Positions 44,981 to 54,067 of a stretch of DNA of 58,928 bases are shown here, piece after piece. The position numbers and the translations under genes are program-made. The stretch lies in contig JACNKX010000138.1 in NCBI GenBank assembly GCA_014381825.1, positions 1-58,928 of the forward strand, in the 5' to 3' direction. Each line of letters begins with the position of its first letter. Position 1 is the stretch's first letter. A model generated the notes under the pieces. That model did not search any database, was not told the origin of the DNA, and saw only the letters and a list, made by a program, of their open reading frames with translations. The stretch is from Planctomycetota bacterium. Its GTDB lineage: Bacteria > Planctomycetota > Planctomycetia > Pirellulales > Pirellulaceae.

Positions 44981-46741
44981 GTGTGCGCTTTCATTTCGTC
45001 AATCGTCGCGCAACTTGCTGCGCTCCCGCCTTCGATGCTTGCAATCGACCCTACTCCTTCGAACTCCTTCCTGCTCGACATGCTGCTGGAGAATCAGCAG
45101 AAAACGACCGCAGTTGAGAAGTTTGCGCAATTACATGACCGACTCGAGTTGCCGCTGCAAGTAAGGCATTATCGCGACCTGCTACCGACGTCACGGCCGG
45201 CGACCGATGAGCAATATGCTTTCGAGGTCGATTTGGATGGGTGTTCGGGCTGCAAGGCTTGCGTCACCGCTTGCCACAACTTGAATGGGCTCGAAGACGG
45301 CGAAGTGTGGCGTAGCGTTGGCTTGCTTCACGGTGGAACAACGGACCTGCCCGTCATTCAGCATGTGACGACGGCCTGTCATCACTGTGTCGAACCGGCC
45401 TGTCTACAAGGCTGTCCAGTGAAGGCTTACGAAAAAGATCCGATCACCGGAATCGTCAAGCATCTCGACGATCAGTGCATCGGCTGTCAGTACTGCATGT
45501 TGAAGTGTCCATACGACGTGCCGAAATACAGCAAGTCGAAAGGCATTGTCCGCAAGTGCGACATGTGTAGCGATCGCCTCGCCGCCGACGAGGCACCCGC
45601 CTGTGTTCAGTCTTGCCCAAACCAAGCGATTCGCATCCGCATCGTCAGTCAGCAACAGGTGATCGAAGAAAGTGAAAGCAATGTCTTTCTACCTGGTGTG
45701 CCTGAACCCGAATACACGCTTCCGACGACAATTTACAAGAGCGAACGCGTACTTCCGAGGAACGTGCTGCCCGCTGACTATTACAGTTCACGACCCGCTC
45801 ATGCACACATGCCGTTGATCGTCATGTTAGTGCTGACACAAATGTCGGTCGGTGCCTTCGTTGTCGAGCAGTTGCTCCAGTCGGAGCTAATTACTTTGGC
45901 TGGGGTCGCGACGACCGAGCATCTTCGCCCAGTGCAGCTGGTCGCGGCCTTGCTGCTGGGCTTCCTCGGATTGTTCGCGGCAATCTTCCATCTGGGAAGA
46001 CCGATGCTCGCGCATCGCGCCATCATCGGTTTGGCGACGTCTTGGCTCAGTCGCGAGATTCTGGCGTTTACGCTGTTTGCGGGCTTCGCGACAGCCTACG
46101 TCGTGGTCGCCTGTGCAAGTTACTTCGGTTGGAATTCAGGGCCGACTGTCGAGGCAACGCTTGGTGCGTTAGCTGGTGCTGCAGGACTGCTTGCGGTGGT
46201 GTGTTCAATGATGATCTACATCGATACTCGCCGAGTGTTCTGGGGTCCGCTGTTCACGGTGCCGAAGTTCTTCGGAACATGCTTGGTGTTAGGCGTTCCG
46301 ATCGCCTTGCTAATCTCTCTTGCCGCCGCTGCATGTTCCGCTGATCTAACGGTCGAACAGATCATCTCAAGCTACGGCTGGCAATTGTGTCGCGCGCTGA
46401 TCGTGATTGCGTGCGCAAAACTGATCTTCGAAGCAATGATCTTCGGTTCGTTGCGCCGTCCACGCCACACCTCATTGAAGCGAACGGCGCTCCTGCTGAA
46501 AGGCGAGCTAAGCATGGTCATGACCGCTCGCTTTGTAGTCGGAATGCTCGGCGGCATTCTGCTCCCGCTCATTCTGCTTAGCGAACGACAGTTGGCACCT
46601 GACGGTGGGTTCCAGCCGCTGTTTATTGGGATTATCGCGTTGCTAATGACCGGCCTTTGTCTCGCGGGCGAGTTTATCGAACGTTACTTGTTCTTCACGG
46701 CTGTCGTCGCACCCAAGATGCCAGGCACGCAAGCGACCTAA
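44981..46741 (+). CDS. DmsB-DmsC-like fusion: four-cluster ferredoxin with membrane anchor
   Basis: The protein has 586 residues. Residues about 80-225 are a DmsB/PhsB-like ferredoxin with four cysteine groups for [4Fe-4S] clusters: [11 protein letters not shown] (88-98), [13 protein letters not shown] (133-145), [11 protein letters not shown] (166-176) and CDMCSDRL with CVQSC (193-212). After a linker, about eight membrane helices (275-580) resemble the DmsC quinol anchor ([50 protein letters not shown]). No Tat or Sec signal precedes it, so the clusters should face the cytoplasm. It lies 14 bases before the nitrate reductase gene and is the likely electron donor, from quinol or another carrier. 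The start (GTG at 44981) is uncertain; residue M19 is an alternative. Confidence 0.92.
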   Translation: MCAFISSIVAQLAALPPSMLAIDPTPSNSFLLDMLLENQQKTTAVEKFAQLHDRLELPLQVRHYRDLLPTSRPATDEQYAFEVDLDGCSGCKACVTACHNLNGLEDGEVWRSVGLLHGGTTDLPVIQHVTTACHHCVEPACLQGCPVKAYEKDPITGIVKHLDDQCIGCQYCMLKCPYDVPKYSKSKGIVRKCDMCSDRLAADEAPACVQSCPNQAIRIRIVSQQQVIEESESNVFLPGVPEPEYTLPTTIYKSERVLPRNVLPADYYSSRPAHAHMPLIVMLVLTQMSVGAFVVEQLLQSELITLAGVATTEHLRPVQLVAALLLGFLGLFAAIFHLGRPMLAHRAIIGLATSWLSREILAFTLFAGFATAYVVVACASYFGWNSGPTVEATLGALAGAAGLLAVVCSMMIYIDTRRVFWGPLFTVPKFFGTCLVLGVPIALLISLAAAACSADLTVEQIISSYGWQLCRALIVIACAKLIFEAMIFGSLRRPRHTSLKRTALLLKGELSMVMTARFVVGMLGGILLPLILLSERQLAPDGGFQPLFIGIIALLMTGLCLAGEFIERYLFFTAVVAPKMPGTQAT

Positions 46742-46755
46742 TAGAAACCCACTCG

Positions 46756-48987
46756 ATGAATTCGATCGTTTCCAAAATACTTCCGCAATTCCACGAACGG
46801 AGCGGCCCACTCACCAGTGACCTGCTGCTCGCGCCCGGTGAGTTCGGTCTCGGCAAAGTGCCGCTGAAGCGAAAGCCAGATGCGACAACTTCGATGGTGT
46901 GTGGTTATTGTTCAACTGGCTGTGGATTGAACATTCACTTGAAGGACGGAGAAGCCATCAACCTTACGCCGAGTACAGACTATCCGGTGAATCTAGGCAT
47001 GGCTTGCCCGAAGGGATGGGAGGCCCTGACGGTCCTTAAGTCATCGCATCGGGCAACAACACCTCTGCTTCGAAACTCGAAGGGTAAATTGGTCGCTGTC
47101 GATTGGAACCAGGCGATGCAGGAGTTTTGCGGTCGCTTCAAAGCGATTCAGGCGGAGCACGGAAACGAGTCCGTCGCCTTCCTTAGTACAGGTCAAATCG
47201 CAACCGAGGAGATGGTGTTGCTTGGCAGCCTTGCGAAGTTTGGCATGGGCTTGCTGCACGGTGATGGCAACACGCGGCAATGCATGGCAACCTCGGCGGT
47301 TGCCTATAAACAGTCCTTCGGCTTCGACGCTCCGCCCTATTGCTACGCTGATTTTGAAGAGTCGGACGTGATTGTGCTGATCGGATCGAACCTGTGTCTG
47401 GCTCATCCAATCATGTGGCAACGTATTTGCCGCAATCCTCACAATCCAGAGATCATCGTCGTCGATCCGCGTCGCACTGAAACGGCAATGTGTGCGACGC
47501 AGCACTTGGCGATCAATCCGAAAGCCGATCTCGAACTGCTCTACGGCATCGCCAATATCCTGATCCAACGCGGATGGATCGATGATGAATATGTCGAGCA
47601 GCACACGGCTGGCTTTGATGAATTCAAAGCATTCGTCGAATCTTACACGCCAGAACGTGTCGCTCACTTGACTGGTCTTTCAATCGCTGATTTGCAACAG
47701 TTCGCCAGTGCGATTCATGCAGGGAAGCGTGTGTCGTTCTGGTGGACGATGGGAGTGAATCAAAGCTATCAGGGAGTTCGCACGGCACAGGCGATTATCA
47801 ACCTGGCGTTAATGACGGGAAACATCGGTCGACCGGGCACGGGCGCTAACTCGATCACGGGCCAGTGCAATGCGATGGGATCTCGTTTGTTTAGCAACAC
47901 GACAAATCTGCTGGGAGGTCGCGACTTTCAAAACGGCGAGCACCGCCAAGCAGTCGCCGAAACGTTAAACCTTGATGCGGAGCGGATTCCCGATAAGAAC
48001 AGTCTTGCGTACCCTGACATTATCGAAGGCATCCTGCGCGGCAAGATCAAGGGCTTGTGGGTCGTCTGCACAAATCCAGCCCACTCGTGGATCAACCAGA
48101 ACACCTGTCATGACATTCTCGATCGCCTCGACTTCCTTGTCGTGCAAGACATGTACGCAAACACCGAGACGGCTCAGATTGCAGATCTTGTGTTGCCGGC
48201 AGCCGGGTGGGGTGAAAAGGAAGGAACGTTCATCAACTCCGAAAGACGTGTCGGGATCATTAAGAAAGTCTCGCGGGCACCGGGGCAGGCGCTCGCGGAC
48301 TTTGCTATTTTCAAACTCATTGCTCAGTACTGGGGCTGCGGCGAGATGTTTGAAAGCTGGAACGAACCGGAAGACGTCTTTCAAGCCATGAAGCGACTGT
48401 CACGTGATCAGCCTTGTGATATCACAGCCATTCGCGACTATCGGATGCTTGACGAATGTGGCGGGATTCAATGGCCGTTTGTCGAAGAGGGCAGCGATCA
48501 GAAATTCGAAGCGACCGTACAAGAACGACGCCTTTTTGAAGACGGTCACTTCTATCACGAAGACGGTCGTGCAAGGTTTCTGTTCGAAGAGCCTCGTGAA
48601 CTGCCAGAGAAGCCGAACGTCAAGTTTCCGTATCTGCTGCTTACCGGGCGCGGCACGGCATCTCAGTGGCACACGCAAACACGGACCAGCAACTCGCCGA
48701 CACTGAGGTCGCTCTATCCAAAGGATATCTACGTCGAGATCAATGCCGAGGACGCAAGCCGCGAGAAGATTGAACCGAATCAGTGGGTGACGGTGGAGTC
48801 CCAGCGAGGCCGAGTGCGCGCTAAAGCGTTTGTCACGCGAACGGTTCGCCCGGGCCAAGTCTTTATCCCAATGCACTACCACAGTGTGAACAAACTAACT
48901 CACGCGCACTTCGATCCCTACTCGAAACAACCTTCTTACAAAGATTGTGCTGTGCGGATCAGACATCCCGAACCGTGGGATGACTGA
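46756..48987 (+). CDS. nasA: Assimilatory nitrate reductase catalytic subunit
   Basis: The protein has 743 residues from ATG ([20 protein letters not shown]). Four cysteines for a [4Fe-4S] cluster lie at positions 49, 52, 56 and 84 ([22 protein letters not shown]). The Mo ligand is C176 in [18 protein letters not shown]. Other bis-MGD signatures are [51 protein letters not shown] and [20 protein letters not shown]. No twin-arginine leader is present, so it is cytoplasmic. The short form without a fused [2Fe-2S] or flavodoxin tail matches NarB/NasA types that need a separate electron donor. Gene order and the 14-base gap point to the DmsBC-like fusion as that donor. Confidence 0.95.
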   Translation: MNSIVSKILPQFHERSGPLTSDLLLAPGEFGLGKVPLKRKPDATTSMVCGYCSTGCGLNIHLKDGEAINLTPSTDYPVNLGMACPKGWEALTVLKSSHRATTPLLRNSKGKLVAVDWNQAMQEFCGRFKAIQAEHGNESVAFLSTGQIATEEMVLLGSLAKFGMGLLHGDGNTRQCMATSAVAYKQSFGFDAPPYCYADFEESDVIVLIGSNLCLAHPIMWQRICRNPHNPEIIVVDPRRTETAMCATQHLAINPKADLELLYGIANILIQRGWIDDEYVEQHTAGFDEFKAFVESYTPERVAHLTGLSIADLQQFASAIHAGKRVSFWWTMGVNQSYQGVRTAQAIINLALMTGNIGRPGTGANSITGQCNAMGSRLFSNTTNLLGGRDFQNGEHRQAVAETLNLDAERIPDKNSLAYPDIIEGILRGKIKGLWVVCTNPAHSWINQNTCHDILDRLDFLVVQDMYANTETAQIADLVLPAAGWGEKEGTFINSERRVGIIKKVSRAPGQALADFAIFKLIAQYWGCGEMFESWNEPEDVFQAMKRLSRDQPCDITAIRDYRMLDECGGIQWPFVEEGSDQKFEATVQERRLFEDGHFYHEDGRARFLFEEPRELPEKPNVKFPYLLLTGRGTASQWHTQTRTSNSPTLRSLYPKDIYVEINAEDASREKIEPNQWVTVESQRGRVRAKAFVTRTVRPGQVFIPMHYHSVNKLTHAHFDPYSKQPSYKDCAVRIRHPEPWDD

Positions 48988-49044
48988 TGCTCATTGGCAA
49001 CCGCTCGTTTAACGCAACAAGACTGCCTCCGGGAGAGCAGAATA

Positions 49045-52000
49045 ATGATTACTAAGAATACCGAAACGATCGTTGTCGTCGGGAACGGAATGGTCGGCCA
49101 TCGCTTCTGCGAGAAGTTGGTCGAGTTCGATGTCACAAAGCAATATCGCGTCGTCACTTTCTGTGAAGAGCCGCGCGCCGCCTACGATCGCGTTGGGCTG
49201 ACGTCGTTCTTCGCACATCGCGATGCCGAACAACTCATGCTGGCGAATCTCGAATGGTATCGCCGCAACGGTGTGGAACTGCATATCGGTGACCGCGCGA
49301 ATACGATCGATCGTAAGAATCAACGAGTCGTCTCCGATAAGGGCCACGAGATTGAATACGACCACGTTGTGTTTGCAACCGGATCGTATCCCTTTGTGCC
49401 GCCTATCGATGGGATCAAACTACGTGGTGTGTTCGTCTATCGAACGATCGAAGATCTACGTCGAATCATTGCTTATGGGCAACATATCAAGAAAGCGGCG
49501 GTGATCGGTGGCGGATTGCTCGGTCTCGAAGCCGCGAAGGCTGCCTACGATCTGGGTCTCGAGACGAATGTGATCGAATTCAACGACCGATTGATGCCGC
49601 GGCAGATTGACGACGCTGGCTCGCTCTTACTCGTCAAATCAATCGAAGATCTCGGGGTACAAGTCCACCTCAACAAAGCAACGAAGGAGATTCAAGGCGA
49701 TGGTTGCGTGGAACGCATCGTATTCAGTGATGGCGAAGTACTCGACGTTGACATGATCATCGTTTCCACCGGAATCAGACCGCGCGACGAACTGGCGCGA
49801 GACTGCAAAGTCGATGTCGGTGAGCGAGGCGGGATCTTGGTCAATGATCATCTGCAAACTTCCGATCCCCAGATTTATGCGATCGGCGAATGCGCGTTGC
49901 ACGCCGGAATGGTCTACGGATTGGTTGCGCCAGGTTATGAGATGGCGGAGGTTGTGGCGAAGAACTTCTGCGGCGAGGAGCGTTCCTTCCGAGGTACCGA
50001 CCTGTCGACGAAACTGAAGTTGATGGGAGTCGACGTCGCGAGCTTCGGTAACAACGACGCCGGTCCAGATATTGCGAAGCCGCTCGTCTATGAAGATCCG
50101 TTTGGAGGCGTCTACAAAAAACTGTTGTTCAATCACGAAGGCACGAAGTTGTTGGGTGGAGTACTCGTTGGCGATGCCTCGGACTTTGGAACGTTGTCGA
50201 TGTTGGCGAAGAGTCCCGATCCGCTGCCGTATCCACCGGGTGAGTTGATATTGGGAAGCGGTGGCGGAGCTGCGATCGGCGGAATCGACAGTTTCTCGGA
50301 CGAGGCACAAGTCTGTTCGTGCAACAACGTCACGAAGGGAGAGATCTGTGCGGCGATTCGCAAAGGAGATCTCTCGACCCTCGGCGAAGTAAAGGGCTGC
50401 ACGAAGGCGGGCACTGGCTGCGGAGGCTGCTTGCCTCTCGTGACCGATCTGTTGAACGAAGAGCTTTCTGCTGCCGGGAAGAGCGTCAACAAGAGTCTCT
50501 GCGAACACTTCTCGTTTACTCGACAGGAGCTGTACGAGATAGTTCGCGTCAAACAGATAAAGACCTTCAACGAATTGCTCCACAGCCATGGCTCGGGGAA
50601 TGGCTGCGAGATTTGCAAGCCGGCAGTTACTTCGATTCTGGCCGGATTATGGAATGAGCAAATCACCGAGCAGGATCAGCACACGCTCCAAGACACGAAC
50701 GATCGCTTCCTAGCCAACATTCAAAGAGGGGGCCTCTATTCAGTCGTGCCGCGAGTCCCTGGTGGAGAGATCACGCCCGACAAGCTGATGGTACTTGGCC
50801 AAGTTGCCAAGAAGTACGGCCTATACACCAAGATCACGGGAGGCCAACGCATTGATCTCTTCGGTGCCCAGGTCCAGCAGTTGCCTGACATTTGGGAAGA
50901 GTTGGTCGACGCTGGCTTCGAGAGCGGACACGCGTATGGAAAGTCATTGCGAACGGTGAAGAGCTGCGTCGGAACAACCTGGTGCCGATATGGCGTACAA
51001 GATTCAGTCGGGTTTGCCATTCGACTGGAAGAGCGTTACCGAGGCATTCGCGCTCCGCACAAGATCAAGATGGCGGTGTCGGGCTGTGTTCGTGAATGCG
51101 CCGAGGCACAGTGCAAAGACGTTGGCCTCGTCGCGACGGAGACAGGCTACAACCTCTATGTCTGCGGCAACGGCGGTGCAAAACCCCGCCATGCCGAGTT
51201 ACTGGCAGCAGACCTCGATGAGGAAACGGCCGTTCGCTACATCGATCGTTTCGTGACCTACTACATCCGAACAGCGGACAAGTTGAATCGTACCGCAGTT
51301 TGGGTCGAGAAGATGGAAGGCGGCATCGAGCACCTGAAGGACGTTGTCATCAACGACAGTCTTGGCATTTGCCAAGAGCTAGAAGAGCAGATGCAATATC
51401 TCGTTGATACGTACAAGTGTGAATGGAAGGAAGTTGTCAACGATCCAGAGAAGCGAAAGCGGTTCCGGCAATTCGTCAACACCGACGAAGCAGAACCAGG
51501 CATTGAAATCATCGGCCAACGCGAGCAGCACCGCCCCGCCGACTGGCCCAAAGACTTTGTGCCAATTTCGTCTCTAACCCGCGCAAGCAGTCTCTCCCCT
51601 TCTCCCCCTGTCAACGAAAACAGTCGAAAGCCCGCCCCCAACACGAAATGGATCAAAGTAGGAACCGCCTCCGATTTCCCCAAGGACGGAGGCGCAACGA
51701 TTAAGTATGGGGAAGTGCAGATCGCCGTCTATAACTTCACGAGTCGAGGTGAGTGGTATGCGTGTCAGAATATGTGCCCCCACAAGAATGCGTTTGTGCT
51801 CTCTCGTGGAATCATTGGTAACGCGGGTGAATCGCCAAAAGTTTCCTGCCCACTCCACAAGAAGCCTTTCTCATTGCAAACCGGCGAGTCGTTGTCGGGT
51901 GAAGAGTTCTCGCTCAAGGTCTTTCCAGCGAAGTTAGAAGGCGAAGACGTCTATGTTCTGCTTCCACCGCAATCGCAACTCGACGCGCTGCTATCGACCG

Positions 52001-52065
52001 ATCTCCATTGTGTCCGCGATTGCCGCGATACGAAGGCCACCGAAACCGAGTGTGCCGTTGTGTGA
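49045..52065 (+). CDS. nirB: NirB-NirD fusion, NAD(P)H-dependent assimilatory nitrite reductase
   Basis: The protein has 1006 residues from ATG (MITKNTETIVVVGNGMVGHR), with GGGAGA upstream. Two nucleotide-binding folds (VVVGNGMVGHRFC for FAD, AAVIGGGLLGLEAAKAAYDL for NAD(P)H) are followed by a BFD-like [2Fe-2S] domain (CSCNNVTKGEIC, KAGTGCGGCLP). The sirohaem/[4Fe-4S] core has SCVGTTWCRYGVQDS and MAVSGCVRECAEAQCKDVGL. After a Ser/Pro-rich linker (about residues 840-865) a Rieske NirD domain closes the chain (CQNMCPHKNA, VSCPLHKKPFSL). It reduces nitrite to ammonium in the cytoplasm. NirB and NirD are separate proteins in most bacteria. The gene starts 57 bases after nasA. Confidence 0.95.
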   Translation: MITKNTETIVVVGNGMVGHRFCEKLVEFDVTKQYRVVTFCEEPRAAYDRVGLTSFFAHRDAEQLMLANLEWYRRNGVELHIGDRANTIDRKNQRVVSDKGHEIEYDHVVFATGSYPFVPPIDGIKLRGVFVYRTIEDLRRIIAYGQHIKKAAVIGGGLLGLEAAKAAYDLGLETNVIEFNDRLMPRQIDDAGSLLLVKSIEDLGVQVHLNKATKEIQGDGCVERIVFSDGEVLDVDMIIVSTGIRPRDELARDCKVDVGERGGILVNDHLQTSDPQIYAIGECALHAGMVYGLVAPGYEMAEVVAKNFCGEERSFRGTDLSTKLKLMGVDVASFGNNDAGPDIAKPLVYEDPFGGVYKKLLFNHEGTKLLGGVLVGDASDFGTLSMLAKSPDPLPYPPGELILGSGGGAAIGGIDSFSDEAQVCSCNNVTKGEICAAIRKGDLSTLGEVKGCTKAGTGCGGCLPLVTDLLNEELSAAGKSVNKSLCEHFSFTRQELYEIVRVKQIKTFNELLHSHGSGNGCEICKPAVTSILAGLWNEQITEQDQHTLQDTNDRFLANIQRGGLYSVVPRVPGGEITPDKLMVLGQVAKKYGLYTKITGGQRIDLFGAQVQQLPDIWEELVDAGFESGHAYGKSLRTVKSCVGTTWCRYGVQDSVGFAIRLEERYRGIRAPHKIKMAVSGCVRECAEAQCKDVGLVATETGYNLYVCGNGGAKPRHAELLAADLDEETAVRYIDRFVTYYIRTADKLNRTAVWVEKMEGGIEHLKDVVINDSLGICQELEEQMQYLVDTYKCEWKEVVNDPEKRKRFRQFVNTDEAEPGIEIIGQREQHRPADWPKDFVPISSLTRASSLSPSPPVNENSRKPAPNTKWIKVGTASDFPKDGGATIKYGEVQIAVYNFTSRGEWYACQNMCPHKNAFVLSRGIIGNAGESPKVSCPLHKKPFSLQTGESLSGEEFSLKVFPAKLEGEDVYVLLPPQSQLDALLSTDLHCVRDCRDTKATETECAVV

Positions 52066-52319
52066 CGTTTGCCACAGGCATTCGGCATCTCGTAACACAG
52101 CAAGATCGTAGCGTGCGGCGCTAGCTGCACCAGGAAGCTGGAGCCCGGATTGCAGGTGTGGCTCGCGGACTCGCCAACACCCTACGCCGATGTAAGTCAC
52201 CAGCACGAATGGTTAATTGGCAAACTCTAACATTGACCCATGACCAGGTTTAACTAAAATGCTGCGTCCCTGTCCCTTTTCGCATTGACCATAACTTCTT
52301 ACTGAGCTTGGCTTTCTGA

Positions 52320-53927
52320 ATGTCTGACGACTCTCCAACGTTAACCCCTGACGACGACTCACTCGTTTCAGATGGCGTTTCCGGCGACGATCGCTTGGAA
52401 GCCGCCCGCCGGGAGAAACTCCGCAAGATCGCCGAGTTGGGGCATGATCCGTGGGGGAGTCGCTTCGACGATCGAGACCTGATCGGAGAAATTCGGTCTC
52501 GCGTCGGCGAGGTGAAGTTGGTTCTGGAAGACGGGACGGAAGTCGAGCTGCCAGATCCCGAAGCCGAAGAAGACTTCAATTTTCGTCAGTGGCTAGCAGA
52601 TCAAGGGAAAGGCCAGATAACCGGTCCGAAGGTTCGCGCCGCTGGGCGCATCATGCTCCAACGAGACGCAGGAAAGCTGCGGTTCGTCAACATTCAAGAT
52701 TGGACCGGAACGATCCAGTTGTTCATCGGCAAGAAGCAAGTTGGTGAGGAGAATTGGGAGTTGTCCGGTTGCTTCGACCTGGGCGATCTTGTCGGCGTCG
52801 ACGGTGAATTGCGTCGCACGAAGACCGGGGAAGTCACCATCTTTGTCGAAGACTTGCATTTTCATAGCAAGTCAATCGCAGCGCCGCCGGAGAAGCATCA
52901 CGGCATTACGGACGTCGAGCTGCGACAGCGGATGCGTTATCTCGACCTTGCCTATACCGATGGCGTTCGTGATCGATTCCTGCGGCGGACCAAGATTGTT
53001 CATTCAGTCCGACAGACTTTGAACAGCGAAGGCTTCTGTGAGATCGAAGGCCCGACATTGCACTCCATCGCCGGAGGTGCTGCCGCTCGTCCTTTCACAA
53101 CACATCACAATGCGCTCGACTTAGATCTGTACATGCGGATCGCGTTGGAGCTGCATCTCAAGCGGTTGCTTGTCGGTGGAATGGAACGCGTCTACGAGAT
53201 GGGGCGAGTCTACCGCAACGAAGGAATTAGTCCGCGACACAATCCCGAATTCACGATGATCGAGGTTTATCAAGCCTACGGTGACTACCGCAGCATGATG
53301 GACTTGACCGAGAAAATGATCGTCGAAGCGATCGATGCGATTGGCGGCGGATACCAGTTGCCTTGGGGTGAAGAGACAATTGGTTTCACCCCTCCGTTCG
53401 CGCGAAGAACCTATGACGAATTGTTCGCCGAACAGACAGGTGTCGATCCGCTCGATGAAACGGCGGTTGCTTCGTTGGCAAGTTCGCTAGGCTATGATCC
53501 CGCCGGGAAACATGCCGATGTCGTGAAGAACTTCGTCTTTGAAGAGAAAGTTGAAGACAGTTTGAAGGGGCCGATCTTTGTGATCGATTATCCGGCGAGC
53601 ATCTGCCCGCTGACGAAACGAAAGCGAAGTAACCCCGAGGTCGCGGAGCGATTTGAATTGTTCATCGAAGGTATGGAGATCGCCAATGCCTACACCGAGC
53701 TAAACGATCCCGACCTCCAAGAAGAGCTGTTCAAGACCCAGCTTGCCGGGCTTTCGGAAGAAGACTCGATGGCCAAGATGGACCATGATTTCATTCGAGC
53801 CTTGCGACACGGGATGCCTCCCGCTGGCGGACTCGGCGTTGGCATCGACCGACTCGTGATGCTGCTCACCAATTCACAGACGATCAGGGACGTGATTCTG
53901 TTTCCGCTGCTTCGACCAGAGGGATAA
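52320..53927 (+). CDS. lysS: Lysyl-tRNA synthetase, class II
   Basis: The 535-residue protein has an OB-fold anticodon-binding domain (VRAAGRIMLQRDAGKLRFVN, IQDWTGTIQLFIGK) and a class II catalytic domain: motif 2 in VYEMGRVYRNEGISPRHNPE followed by FTMIEVYQAYGDY, and motif 3 in GGLGVGIDRLVMLLTNSQTI. An acidic stretch of about 35 residues (LEDGTEVELPDPEAEEDFNF) is inserted before the OB fold, which is common in planctomycete sequences and may be a lineage insertion. It is followed by a palindromic repeat before the ABC transporter genes. Confidence 0.97.
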   Translation: MSDDSPTLTPDDDSLVSDGVSGDDRLEAARREKLRKIAELGHDPWGSRFDDRDLIGEIRSRVGEVKLVLEDGTEVELPDPEAEEDFNFRQWLADQGKGQITGPKVRAAGRIMLQRDAGKLRFVNIQDWTGTIQLFIGKKQVGEENWELSGCFDLGDLVGVDGELRRTKTGEVTIFVEDLHFHSKSIAAPPEKHHGITDVELRQRMRYLDLAYTDGVRDRFLRRTKIVHSVRQTLNSEGFCEIEGPTLHSIAGGAAARPFTTHHNALDLDLYMRIALELHLKRLLVGGMERVYEMGRVYRNEGISPRHNPEFTMIEVYQAYGDYRSMMDLTEKMIVEAIDAIGGGYQLPWGEETIGFTPPFARRTYDELFAEQTGVDPLDETAVASLASSLGYDPAGKHADVVKNFVFEEKVEDSLKGPIFVIDYPASICPLTKRKRSNPEVAERFELFIEGMEIANAYTELNDPDLQEELFKTQLAGLSEEDSMAKMDHDFIRALRHGMPPAGGLGVGIDRLVMLLTNSQTIRDVILFPLLRPEG

Positions 53928-53936
53928 GGTCACCGC

Positions 53937-54039
53937 CACGCTCCGTCGTGACGAGCTTGTTCGAGATGCTAAAAGCCTTTTCTGGACATCGTTTGAAACG
54001 AAATGTTGGATTTAATTGGGCTCATCACGACGGAGCGTG
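53937..54039. repeat. Long inverted repeat, family B
   Basis: The arm CACGCTCCGTCGTGACGAGC (53937-53956) pairs with its inverse at 54020-54039 with one mismatch, around a 63-base spacer. Similarity continues outward with gaps to AAGGT on both sides. It lies between lysS and the ABC permease and could fold as one large hairpin in the transcript. Confidence 0.75.
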
Positions 54040-54067
54040 ATGGCTACCTTAAGCCAAAGGATTGGCA

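Noticed and set aside
44386-45081. A 231-codon minus-strand frame in the nitrate control region
   Set aside because: Low-complexity Ser/Arg/Gln-rich composition, no ribosome-binding site, and it runs over the sigma-54 promoter and the start of the DmsBC-like gene.
49639-50589. A 316-codon minus-strand frame inside nirB
   Set aside because: Antisense to conserved FAD- and [2Fe-2S]-binding regions of NirB.
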